DNA of 29,736 bases. Source: an uncultured Bacteroidales bacterium. Lineage in GTDB: Bacteria > Bacteroidota > Bacteroidia > Bacteroidales > P3. Positions 8,365-15,503 of the stretch are shown here, piece after piece; position 1 is the first letter of the stretch, and each line of letters opens with the position of its first letter. The stretch spans positions 1 to 29,736 of the forward strand of contig CAMWVZ010000003.1 of assembly GCA_947177845.1 (NCBI GenBank), written 5' to 3'. The notes under the pieces were generated by a model. It was not told the origin of the DNA. It worked only from the letters and a program-made list of their open reading frames with translations, and did no database searches. Position numbers and translations under genes: made by a program.

Positions 8365-8930
8365 TTTTCTTCGATTTGATGAACCAAACGTTCAAAAATT
8401 TCGTCCAAGGTACCCGTGCCGCTCACCACATGATACTTGCCTTTCTTCTCGAAATAGCGCGCCACGGGGAGGGTTTTCTCTTCGTATTCCTTGAGCCGTT
8501 CCTCGAACACCGTTTCGTTGTCGTCGTTGCGGTGCGAGGTCTTTCCCCGGTTCACGATACGGGCGAGGAGTTCTTCGCGCGGCACGTCCAAACTCAATAT
8601 GCCGAAGAAAGGCAGGTGCAGTTCGTCGAACAAGTCTTCGAGCAGGGCGGCTTGGGAAAGATTGCGCGGAAAACCGTCGAAAAGGATGCCTTTCTCGTGC
8701 GGATTTTCGGCAAGGGTCTTCCGGATGATACTCATTATCAATTCGTCGGAAACCAAGTGCCCAGCCGAGATTACTTCGTCTATTTTCTTGCCTAAATCCG
8801 AACCCGAGGCGATTTCCTTTCGCAACATATCGCCCGTGGAGATATGGAACAAGCCATATCGGGCAATCAGTTTTTCGGACTGCGTGCCCTTACCCGCCCC
8901 CGGAGGGCCGAAAAGTGCCATGTTCAGCAT
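8361..8930 (-). CDS. adk: Adenylate kinase
   Basis: 189 residues. The P-loop GPPGAGKGT is at 8-16, then STGDMLRKEI, the NMP-binding region, GFPRNLSQA, and LSLDVPREELLARIVNRGK, which borders the LID. The LID is the short kind without zinc cysteines, as in many Bacteroidota enzymes. The enzyme catalyses ATP + AMP = 2 ADP and fits next to hpt as part of purine nucleotide balance. The gene starts 12 bases after hpt ends and overlaps mrp by 4 bases. Confidence 0.98.
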   Translation of the reverse strand: MLNMALFGPPGAGKGTQSEKLIARYGLFHISTGDMLRKEIASGSDLGKKIDEVISAGHLVSDELIMSIIRKTLAENPHEKGILFDGFPRNLSQAALLEDLFDELHLPFFGILSLDVPREELLARIVNRGKTSHRNDDNETVFEERLKEYEEKTLPVARYFEKKGKYHVVSGTGTLDEIFERLVHQIEEK

Positions 8931-8942
8931 AGCCGTAAAGAT

Positions 8943-9485
8943 TTATTCCTTAACGCTGTATAAACACGGAAGGTTGCGTCCGTAACCCTCGTAGTCGAAG
9001 CCGTAGCCCACCACGAATTCGTTGGGGATGAACTTGCCGATATAATCAATCTTGAAGTTCTTGGTGAATTTATCGGGCTTGAAAAGCAAGCTGCATATAG
9101 CGAGGCTTTTAGGCTTCTTATCCTTGAAAGTGTTCAACAAGTGGTCCATCGTGACGCCCGTGTCGACAATGTCTTCCACAATCACCACGTCTTCGTTCTC
9201 GATGCTTTCGTTGAGCCCGATGAGTTCGGAAACGGTGTTGGTGCTCTGCATACCTTGGTAACTGCTCACTTTAATGAGCGATACACGGCAGGGAAGGTCG
9301 ATGTGTTTCATCAAATCGGCGCCAAACATAAAAGCCCCGTTCAACACAATGAGGAAGACGGGACTTTTGCCTGCGTAGTCCGAACTTATCTGTTCGCCCA
9401 GGCGGGCCACGATTTGCTGCAGTTCGTCGGCCGGAATATACGGCTTGAATTGCTTGTCTTTAAGCGTGACGGGTTGCATATTCAT
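8943..9485 (-). CDS. hpt: Hypoxanthine phosphoribosyltransferase
   Basis: 180 residues. The PRPP-binding loop is EDIVDTGVT at about 104-112, preceded by the flexible loop region SSYQGMQSTN (about 74-83) and an early PVFLIVLNGAFMFGADL strand-turn-helix typical of 6-oxopurine salvage PRTases. The C-terminus has KIDYIGKFIPNEFVVGYGFDY, where the purine ring stacks. It salvages hypoxanthine, and probably guanine, to the nucleotide. It is the first gene of the minus-strand run, with a promoter candidate about 50 bases upstream. An ATG two codons inside is an equally possible start. Confidence 0.96.
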   Translation of the reverse strand: MNMQPVTLKDKQFKPYIPADELQQIVARLGEQISSDYAGKSPVFLIVLNGAFMFGADLMKHIDLPCRVSLIKVSSYQGMQSTNTVSELIGLNESIENEDVVIVEDIVDTGVTMDHLLNTFKDKKPKSLAICSLLFKPDKFTKNFKIDYIGKFIPNEFVVGYGFDYEGYGRNLPCLYSVKE

Positions 9486-9538
9486 CTTTCAGCGTTTTTG
9501 CGGGAAGTTTCGTGAAAACGGCTTTCCCCTAAAACCGA

Positions 9539-9546
9539 CAAACTTA
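9539..9546 (-). promoter_or_regulatory. Promoter -7 box candidate for the hpt-to-divIC gene run
   Basis: On the minus strand the bases read TAAGTTTG, an exact match to the Bacteroidota -7 consensus TAnnTTTG. Transcription would start near 9531 and give a leader of about 46 bases before hpt. The -33 element is not well matched, which is common for this promoter class. Confidence 0.5.
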
Positions 9547-9595
9547 CTACTTTTTTTAGAGAAGTCCTACCCATTTCGATAGACCGCTTAAATTT

Positions 9596-9665
9596 AGTAT
9601 CCTAGCTTCGCTGAGATACTTCGTCTCGGCAGAGCTAACTAAAATAAACTTTTAGTTGGCTCTGC
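9596..9665. repeat. Intergenic inverted repeats between hpt and lysS
   Basis: The right part (9629-9644 against 9650-9665) is a 16-base inverted repeat with a 5-base loop and a single mismatch, which would be a G-U pair in RNA. To its left, AGTATC at 9596-9601 pairs with GATACT at 9615-9620, and GAGA at 9613-9616 could alternatively pair with TCTC at 9624-9627. The large hairpin covers the place expected for the lysS -33 box. It may be a dispersed genomic repeat, a protein-binding site or a bidirectional terminator; the sequence alone does not decide. Confidence 0.7.
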
Positions 9666-9686
9666 GCTCGACTTTTTGTATCTTCG
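9656..9686 (+). promoter_or_regulatory. Promoter candidate for lysS
   Basis: TTG at 9656-9658 and TATCTTCG at 9679-9686, separated by 20 bases, fit the Bacteroidota -33 TTTG / -7 TAnnTTTG pattern with one change in the -7 box. The start site would be near 9693, about 40 bases before the lysS ATG. The -33 end lies inside one arm of the large hairpin. Confidence 0.5.
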
Positions 9687-9732
9687 CAGTTTGCCCGATA
9701 GTGCAAATAGTAAATAATAAATAGTAAATAAC

Positions 9733-11283
9733 ATGGAATTGACCGATCAGGAGATTTTTCGCCGCCAGGCCAAGGAAACCCTCGAGCAGATGGGCATCAA
9801 CCCCTATCCCGCTCCCACTTTCGAAGTAAACGTCACGGCAGCCGAAATTTTGGAGAAATTTCCGAAAGACAACACGCTCTTTCAAGAGGTGAGCATTGCA
9901 GGCCGTCTCATGAGCCGTCGCGTAATGGGCGCCGCCTCCTTCGCCGGCCTGCAGGACGACACGGGACGCATCCAGCTCTACATCAACCGTGACGAAATCT
10001 GCCCCGGCGAAGACAAGACCCTCTATAACACCGTTTTCAAGAAACTCAGCGATATAGGAGATATTGTAGGCGTTACAGGCTTCGTATTCATTACCAAAAT
10101 GGGCGAGGTGAGCATTCACGTCAAGAGCTTCACGATGCTCAGCAAATCGCTCCGCCCCCTGCCCGTGGTAAAGGAAAAAGACGGCAAGACCTACGATGCC
10201 TTCACCGACCCCGAACAACGCTACCGTCAACGCTATGTGGACCTTATCGTAAATCCGCAGGTGCGCGAGACCTTTGTGAAACGCACCCTTCTGGTCAACA
10301 CCATGCGTAACTTCTTGGCCGAAAAGGGCTATTTGGAGGTGGAAACCCCCATTCTGCAACCCCTCTACGGAGGTGCCGCCGCCCGTCCTTTCAAGACACA
10401 TCACAACACCTTGGATACCACGCTCTACCTGCGTATCGCCGACGAGCTCTATCTCAAACGCCTTATCGTGGGCGGCTACAAAGGCGTGTTCGAATTCTCC
10501 AAAGACTTCCGCAACGAAGGCATGGACCGCTTCCATAATCCCGAGTTCACCCAAATGGAACTCTATGTGGCCTATAAAGACTACGAATGGATGATGAACT
10601 TGGTGGAGGAAATGGTGGAGAAGGTGGCCTTGGCCCTGCACGGCAGCACGCAGGTGAAAGTAGGGGAGAATGTGATTGATTTCAAGCGTCCTTGGAAACG
10701 CTATACGATGTTCGAGGCTATCGAACATTTCACGGGCATAGACGTGTCGCAAATGGACGAAGACGCTTTGCGCAAGACGGCCAAGTCGTTGGGTGTGGAA
10801 GTAGACGACTCCATGGGCAAGGGCAAGCTGGTGGACGAGATTTTCGGCGAAACCTGCGAATCGAAACTCATTCAGCCCACCTTTATCTACGACTACCCCG
10901 TGGAAATGTCGCCCCTCACCAAGAAACACCGCAGCAAGCCCGGCCTCACCGAGCGCTTCGAGGCCATGTGCAACGGCAAGGAACTCTGCAACGCCTATTC
11001 CGAGCTCAACGACCCTATCGACCAGCGCGAACGCTTCGAGGCACAGCTCGAGTTGGGCAAACGCGGCGACGAGGAAAGCATGGTGCTGGACGAAGATTTC
11101 CTCCGCGCCTTGGAATTCGGTATGCCTCCCACTGCGGGCTTGGGCATCGGTATCGACCGCTTGAGCATGATTATGACCGATTCGAAATCCATTCAAGACG
11201 TTTTGTTCTTCCCGCAGATGAAGCCGGAGAAAAAGGCCGAGGATACCCCGGCCGGCAATCCGGAAAATCCCGTCAACGCCTAA
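9733..11283 (+). CDS. lysS: Lysine--tRNA ligase, class II
   Basis: 516 residues. The N-terminal OB-fold anticodon-binding domain includes GRLMSRRVMGAASFAGLQDD and GRIQLYINRD. The class II catalytic core shows motif 2 as FRNEGMDRFHNPEFTQME and motif 3 as GLGIGIDRLSMIM, with FVKRTLLVNTMRNFL before motif 1. Class II LysRS charges tRNA-Lys. It lacks the long C-terminal membrane extension of some Bacteroides LysS proteins and ends in a short Pro/Asn-rich tail. It starts a plus-strand set (gap of 15 bases to the next gene). Confidence 0.98.
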   Translation: MELTDQEIFRRQAKETLEQMGINPYPAPTFEVNVTAAEILEKFPKDNTLFQEVSIAGRLMSRRVMGAASFAGLQDDTGRIQLYINRDEICPGEDKTLYNTVFKKLSDIGDIVGVTGFVFITKMGEVSIHVKSFTMLSKSLRPLPVVKEKDGKTYDAFTDPEQRYRQRYVDLIVNPQVRETFVKRTLLVNTMRNFLAEKGYLEVETPILQPLYGGAAARPFKTHHNTLDTTLYLRIADELYLKRLIVGGYKGVFEFSKDFRNEGMDRFHNPEFTQMELYVAYKDYEWMMNLVEEMVEKVALALHGSTQVKVGENVIDFKRPWKRYTMFEAIEHFTGIDVSQMDEDALRKTAKSLGVEVDDSMGKGKLVDEIFGETCESKLIQPTFIYDYPVEMSPLTKKHRSKPGLTERFEAMCNGKELCNAYSELNDPIDQRERFEAQLELGKRGDEESMVLDEDFLRALEFGMPPTAGLGIGIDRLSMIMTDSKSIQDVLFFPQMKPEKKAEDTPAGNPENPVNA

Positions 11284-11298
11284 GTTTTCGCTTGCGCT

Positions 11299-12027
11299 AT
11301 GGACAAAAGGAAGGTTGAATTCTTCGTTCCCTGCTGTATCGACCAGCTCTATCCGCAGACGGCTTTCAACGCCATCAAGGTGTTGGAGCATCTGGGGGTG
11401 GAGGTGAACTACCGCCCCGAGCCGATTTGTTGCGGGCAGACCGCCTTCAAGAACGGTTATTGGGACGAGGCGAAGGAGATAGGCGAGAAGTTCATCGAGG
11501 CGTTTTCTTCGTCGCTTCCGATAGTCTGCCCGTCGGCCTCGTGCGTGGGATACCTCAGAAATCACTGTCAGAACCTGTTTCACAATACGGGGCTGCACTT
11601 GGAATACCGCAATCTTAAGAACCGTATCTATGAATTCACCGACTATATCGTCAACGAATTGCGGGTGGTGAAAGTAGGGTCGAAATTCGAACACAAGGTA
11701 ACGTATCACGATTCGTGTGCGGCCCTGCGCGAATACGGCCTTTCGGAAGAACCGCGCCTGCTGCTCAAGAACGTGGAAGGGCTCGAGTTGATAGAAATGG
11801 ACAAGACCGACCAATGCTGCGGCTTCGGCGGCATGTTCAGCATGGGCTTCGAACCGATTTCGGTGGCCATGACGCGGCAGAAACTCAACAATGCCTTGGC
11901 CACGCAGGCGGAGTATATCGTTTCTACCGACTCCACATGCTTGGGCAATATGGAGGCGTATATCAAGAAGCAGAAACTCAATATAGGTTGTATTCATATC
12001 GCCGATGTGCTGGCGGCGGGTTTGTAG
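11299..12027 (+). CDS. CCG-domain (Fe-S)-binding protein, LutA/YkgE-like
   Basis: 242 residues with two cysteine-rich CCG domains. The first has C12-C13, C44-C45-G and C77/C82; the second has HDSCAAL, QCCGFGG and later STCLGN. This is the layout of LutA/YkgE and of the C-terminal half of heterodisulfide reductase subunit B and glycolate oxidase GlcF. LutA works with LutB and LutC in L-lactate oxidation, but neither partner is adjacent; the gene lies between lysS and a purF-like gene, 3 bases before the latter. It may therefore act with partners encoded elsewhere. Family is clear, exact role open. Confidence 0.88.
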   Translation: MDKRKVEFFVPCCIDQLYPQTAFNAIKVLEHLGVEVNYRPEPICCGQTAFKNGYWDEAKEIGEKFIEAFSSSLPIVCPSASCVGYLRNHCQNLFHNTGLHLEYRNLKNRIYEFTDYIVNELRVVKVGSKFEHKVTYHDSCAALREYGLSEEPRLLLKNVEGLELIEMDKTDQCCGFGGMFSMGFEPISVAMTRQKLNNALATQAEYIVSTDSTCLGNMEAYIKKQKLNIGCIHIADVLAAGL

Positions 12028-12030
12028 GTT

Positions 12031-13728
12031 ATGAGCGAAGTGATAAAACACGAATGCGGACTTGCCTTTCTGCGCTTGCGGAAACCCTCGGCCTACTATG
12101 CGGAGAAGTACGGGGAGAGGTTCTTCGGCCTTGTGCGCATGTATGCGTTGATGACGAAAATGCGCAACAGAGGGCAGGACGGAGCGGGGCTGGCGTATAG
12201 GAGTTTCGGAGAAGGAGCCGTTTCGCGGACGGAGGTATTGAAATATCCTTCGGCTACGGCGGTGGACGATATTTTCGCGCAGGCTTGCGGAGCGAACGGC
12301 CCGCAGTTGGAGGGAGAATTATTCTTGGGACATCTTCGTTACGGCACATTCGGCACCAATCATCCCGAAAACCTGCACCCCTTGGTGCACGAAGGCGCCT
12401 GCGCGGAACAGAGCCTGATGATGGCGGGCAACTTCAACCTTACCAATATCGATTTTTTAGTGGAGGAACTGCGGCGCTCGGGTGTGGAGATACAGGAAGA
12501 CGACCATCGGGGAGATACCCGTATCGTGTTGGAACTCACCGCCCGCGCCCTCGAAAATAGAGAAGGCTCCCTGCGGGAAGCCATAGCCGCGGCAGCCGGG
12601 AAATGGGACGGCGGTTTTGTGTTCGGCGGTCTTACGGGCGCGGGCGAAGGCTTTGTGTTGCGCGATGCCTGCGGCATCCGCCCCGCCTACTATTATATGG
12701 ATGATGAAATTGTGGTGGCCGCTTCCGAAAGACCTGTGATACAAACGGTTTTTGACGTGCCTTTCGAAAAGGTGCGCGAACTGAAACCCGGGCATATCCT
12801 CTGCGTGCACTCCAACGGAGAGGCGGAGGAAACCCCTTGTCTGCCCGCCGCCAACGAGGTGCGGGCCTGTTCTTTCGAACATATCTATTTCTCGCGTGCC
12901 ACCGATGCGCAAATCTACCGCGAACGCAAGCGCTTGGGGGCGCTTTTGGCGCCCGCTGTGGAAAAGATTGTGGGCGGCGATTTCGGGAATACGATTTTCA
13001 CGCCCGTTCCCCATACCGCGCAAGTGGCTTTTCTCGGGCTGTGCGATGCGCTTTCCTCCCGTCCGCGCATGGAGCAGCTTATATGGAAAGACGCCGAAAG
13101 ACGCGCCTTCATCACCGACGAAAACCAACGCCACGGCCGGGGAAGCCATATGTATGATGTGGTGTACGGACAAGTGCGCGAAGGGCGCGACACGCTTGTG
13201 CTGGTAGACGATTCGATTGTGCGCGGCACCACGCTCCGCGAAAATATACTGCGTCTGATAGACCGTCTGCACCCGAAAAAAATCGTGGTGGTTTCCACCG
13301 CCCCGCAAATCCGCTATCCCGATTGTTACGGCTTCGATATGGCGAAATTAGGCGAATTGGTGGCTTTCGAGGCCGCTGTTTCCCTGCTTAGAGAAAGAGG
13401 GCGAGAAGATGTGTTGACGCAGATCTACGAAGCCTGCCGCAAGGAGTTGGAAAAACCTGTGGCCGAGATGCGCAACTGCGTTCGTGCGGTTTACGAACCT
13501 TTTTCGGAAGAGGAGATTTCTTCGCGCGTGGCACTTCTGTTGCGGGGCGAGAGCGTGAAAACCGAAGTGGAGGTGCTTTATCAGACCGTGGAGAACCTGC
13601 ACGAAGCCTGCCCCGAAAACACGGGCGACTGGTATTTCACGGGGCGTTATCCCACCTCGGGCGGCAACCGCACCGTTTGTCGGGCTTTTGTGAACTATAT
13701 GGAAAATAAAAATATTAGAGCATATTAA
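12031..13728 (+). CDS. Amidophosphoribosyltransferase family protein (PurF-like)
   Basis: 565 residues. The N-terminal Ntn-type glutaminase domain has its nucleophile candidate Cys9 in KHECGLAF, then NRGQDGAG, GHLRYGTFG and AGNFNLTN. The C-terminal type I PRTase domain has the PRPP loop VLVDDSIVRGTTL (about residues 390-402). Canonical PurF makes phosphoribosylamine from PRPP and glutamine. This protein is longer than typical PurF, has CGLAFLR where classic PurF has CGxxGI, and carries an extra C-terminal region of about 100 residues. It resembles the second PurF-type paralogue of Bacteroidota, so the main PurF is probably elsewhere. Its stop is one base before the rmlB start. Confidence 0.88.
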   Translation: MSEVIKHECGLAFLRLRKPSAYYAEKYGERFFGLVRMYALMTKMRNRGQDGAGLAYRSFGEGAVSRTEVLKYPSATAVDDIFAQACGANGPQLEGELFLGHLRYGTFGTNHPENLHPLVHEGACAEQSLMMAGNFNLTNIDFLVEELRRSGVEIQEDDHRGDTRIVLELTARALENREGSLREAIAAAAGKWDGGFVFGGLTGAGEGFVLRDACGIRPAYYYMDDEIVVAASERPVIQTVFDVPFEKVRELKPGHILCVHSNGEAEETPCLPAANEVRACSFEHIYFSRATDAQIYRERKRLGALLAPAVEKIVGGDFGNTIFTPVPHTAQVAFLGLCDALSSRPRMEQLIWKDAERRAFITDENQRHGRGSHMYDVVYGQVREGRDTLVLVDDSIVRGTTLRENILRLIDRLHPKKIVVVSTAPQIRYPDCYGFDMAKLGELVAFEAAVSLLRERGREDVLTQIYEACRKELEKPVAEMRNCVRAVYEPFSEEEISSRVALLLRGESVKTEVEVLYQTVENLHEACPENTGDWYFTGRYPTSGGNRTVCRAFVNYMENKNIRAY

Positions 13729-13729
13729 T

Positions 13730-14785
13730 ATGAAGAACATTTTGATTACAGGAGGCGCCGGATTCATCGGCTCGCATTTGGTTCGTCATTGGGTGAAGAA
13801 ATATCCCGATACCCGTGTGGTGAACCTCGACAAACTCACCTATGCCGGCAATTTGGAAAACCTCAAGGATGTGGAGAACGCGCCCAATTATGTTTTCGAG
13901 AAAGGCGATATCGTGGACGAAAAACGCGTGGCGGAACTTTTCGAGAAATACCGTTTCGACGGCGTGATACACTTGGCCGCCGAATCGCATGTAGACCGTT
14001 CGATATCCAACCCCATGGAGTTCATACGCACCAATATCGTGGGCACCGTCACCCTGCTCAACGCCGCCCGCGCCGCATGGAAAGACAATTTCGACGGCAA
14101 GCTGTTCTATCATGTCAGCACCGACGAAGTGTACGGCTCCTTGGGCAAAGACGGCTTCTTCTCCGAAACCACACGCTATGATCCGCGCAGCCCGTATTCG
14201 GCTTCCAAAGCCTCGTCCGACCACTTGGTGCGCGCCTATTTCCACACCTACGGCCTGCCCGTGGTGCTTTCCAACTGCTCCAATAACTACGGCGGCTATC
14301 AATTCCCCGAAAAACTCATTCCCCTTGTCATCAACAACATACGGAACCATAAACCGCTTCCTATCTACGGCAAGGGCGAGAATGTGCGCGACTGGCTCTT
14401 TGTGGAAGACCATGTTTCGGCCATCGACCTCATTTTCCATAAGGGCAGGAAAGGGGAAACCTATAACGTGGGCGGTCACAACGAAAAGCAGAATATCTTT
14501 TTGGTGAAGCTCCTGTGTTCGATTGTAGACAGGAAGTTGGGACGCCCCGAGGGCGAAGCCGAGAAGCTCATCACCTATGTGCAAGACCGCGCCGGCCACG
14601 ATTTGCGTTATGCCATCGATTCATCGAAATTGGTGAATGAATTGGGCTGGAAACCCTCCGTAACCTTCGAACAGGGTATGGAACTTACCGTAGACTGGTA
14701 TCTGAACCACGAGGAATGGTTGCGCAACGTCACCTCGGGCGACTATCAGAAATACTACGAAAAGCAGTATAAGATTAACGCATAG
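13730..14785 (+). CDS. rfbB: dTDP-glucose 4,6-dehydratase
   Basis: 351 residues of the extended SDR family. The NAD-binding GGAGFIGSHL is at about 8-17, HLAAESHVDRSI follows, then STDEVYGSLG, and the catalytic YxxxK is Tyr156-Lys160. RmlB/RfbB converts dTDP-glucose to dTDP-4-keto-6-deoxyglucose for rhamnose and other deoxysugars. The other rml genes are not adjacent, unlike in classical rhamnose operons. The gene begins one base after the purF-like stop, and its last 11 bases overlap the convergent ABC ATPase gene. Confidence 0.96.
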   Translation: MKNILITGGAGFIGSHLVRHWVKKYPDTRVVNLDKLTYAGNLENLKDVENAPNYVFEKGDIVDEKRVAELFEKYRFDGVIHLAAESHVDRSISNPMEFIRTNIVGTVTLLNAARAAWKDNFDGKLFYHVSTDEVYGSLGKDGFFSETTRYDPRSPYSASKASSDHLVRAYFHTYGLPVVLSNCSNNYGGYQFPEKLIPLVINNIRNHKPLPIYGKGENVRDWLFVEDHVSAIDLIFHKGRKGETYNVGGHNEKQNIFLVKLLCSIVDRKLGRPEGEAEKLITYVQDRAGHDLRYAIDSSKLVNELGWKPSVTFEQGMELTVDWYLNHEEWLRNVTSGDYQKYYEKQYKINA

Positions 14786-15437
14786 CATCGACGATGCTGC
14801 CGTCCTTCATGCGGATGGTGCGGTCGGAATCGGCGGCCAGATCGGGGTTATGCGTCACGATAACAAAGGTCTGGCCGAATTCCTTTCGCAAATCGAAGAA
14901 GAGATTGTGAAGGGCGAGCGCGTTTTCGGTGTCGAGATTGCCCGAAGGTTCGTCGGCGAAAATCACTTTGGGGTCGTTCACCAACGCCCGCGCCACGGCC
15001 ACCCTTTGCTGTTCGCCTCCCGACAGTTCGCCGGGCTTGTGTTCCCTGCGGTCGGCCAATCCTAAGAAATCCAAAAGTTCGGTCGCTTTTTTGCGTGCCT
15101 GTCCTTTGGGGCACTTGGCAATCAAGGCAGGAATCATCACATTTTCCAAAGCCGTGAATTCGGGCAGAAGATGATGAAACTGAAAGATGAAACCGATTTC
15201 CCGATTGCGGAAACGGGCCAACTCTTTCGGTTTGAGCGAGAAAATATCCACCCCGTCTATAAAGACCTTGCCGCTGTCGGGTCTTTCCAAACTTCCCATA
15301 ATTTGCAGAAGCGTGGTTTTCCCCGCGCCCGAAGCCCCCACGATGCTCGCCACCGTGCCTTTGTCTATATGCAGGTCGATGCCTTTGAGCACTTGCAGGT
15401 TCTCGTATGTTTTGCGAATGTCGTCCACCCGGATCAT
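14775..15437 (-). CDS. ABC transporter ATP-binding protein, LolD-like
   Basis: 220 residues. Walker A GASGAGKT is at 34-41, the Q-loop at IFQFHHLLPEFTALENV (about 84-100), signature LSGGEQ at 138-143, Walker B VIFADEP at 158-164 and an H-loop in VTHNPDL. The compact size and the FHHLLPEFTALENV segment are those of the LolD/MacB/FtsE-type subfamily; in Gram-negatives LolD powers lipoprotein release from the inner membrane to LolA. No permease gene is adjacent, so it pairs with a protein encoded elsewhere. It is convergent with rmlB and divergent from dnaX (66 bases between starts). Confidence 0.9.
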   Translation of the reverse strand: MIRVDDIRKTYENLQVLKGIDLHIDKGTVASIVGASGAGKTTLLQIMGSLERPDSGKVFIDGVDIFSLKPKELARFRNREIGFIFQFHHLLPEFTALENVMIPALIAKCPKGQARKKATELLDFLGLADRREHKPGELSGGEQQRVAVARALVNDPKVIFADEPSGNLDTENALALHNLFFDLRKEFGQTFVIVTHNPDLAADSDRTIRMKDGSIVDAMR

Positions 15438-15447
15438 AAGTCGGAAA

Positions 15448-15482
15448 TTTGAGGTAAAAGTAACTTTTTTTTCGTACTTTGG
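15448..15482 (+). promoter_or_regulatory. Weak promoter candidate for dnaX
   Basis: TTTG at 15448-15451 and TACTTTG from 15475 resemble the Bacteroidota -33 and -7 boxes, but the spacing (23 bases) is long and the -7 box is one base short of TAnnTTTG. A GAGAGG stretch about 6 bases before the dnaX ATG may act as ribosome binding site. Offered because the 66-base divergent gap must hold promoters for both sides. Confidence 0.3.
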
Positions 15483-15503
15483 CAGGTTTTAAAGAGAGGA
15501 ATT

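Noticed and set aside
6982..8379. 465-codon open frame on plus across nfu and mrp
   Set aside because: Composition is His/Gly-rich, no domain, and it lies opposite two clear genes.
9652..12051. 799-codon open frame on minus, antisense to lysS and the CCG protein
   Set aside because: It mirrors two well-supported genes, has His/Phe/Val-rich composition typical of antisense frames in GC-rich Bacteroidota genes and has no recognisable domain.
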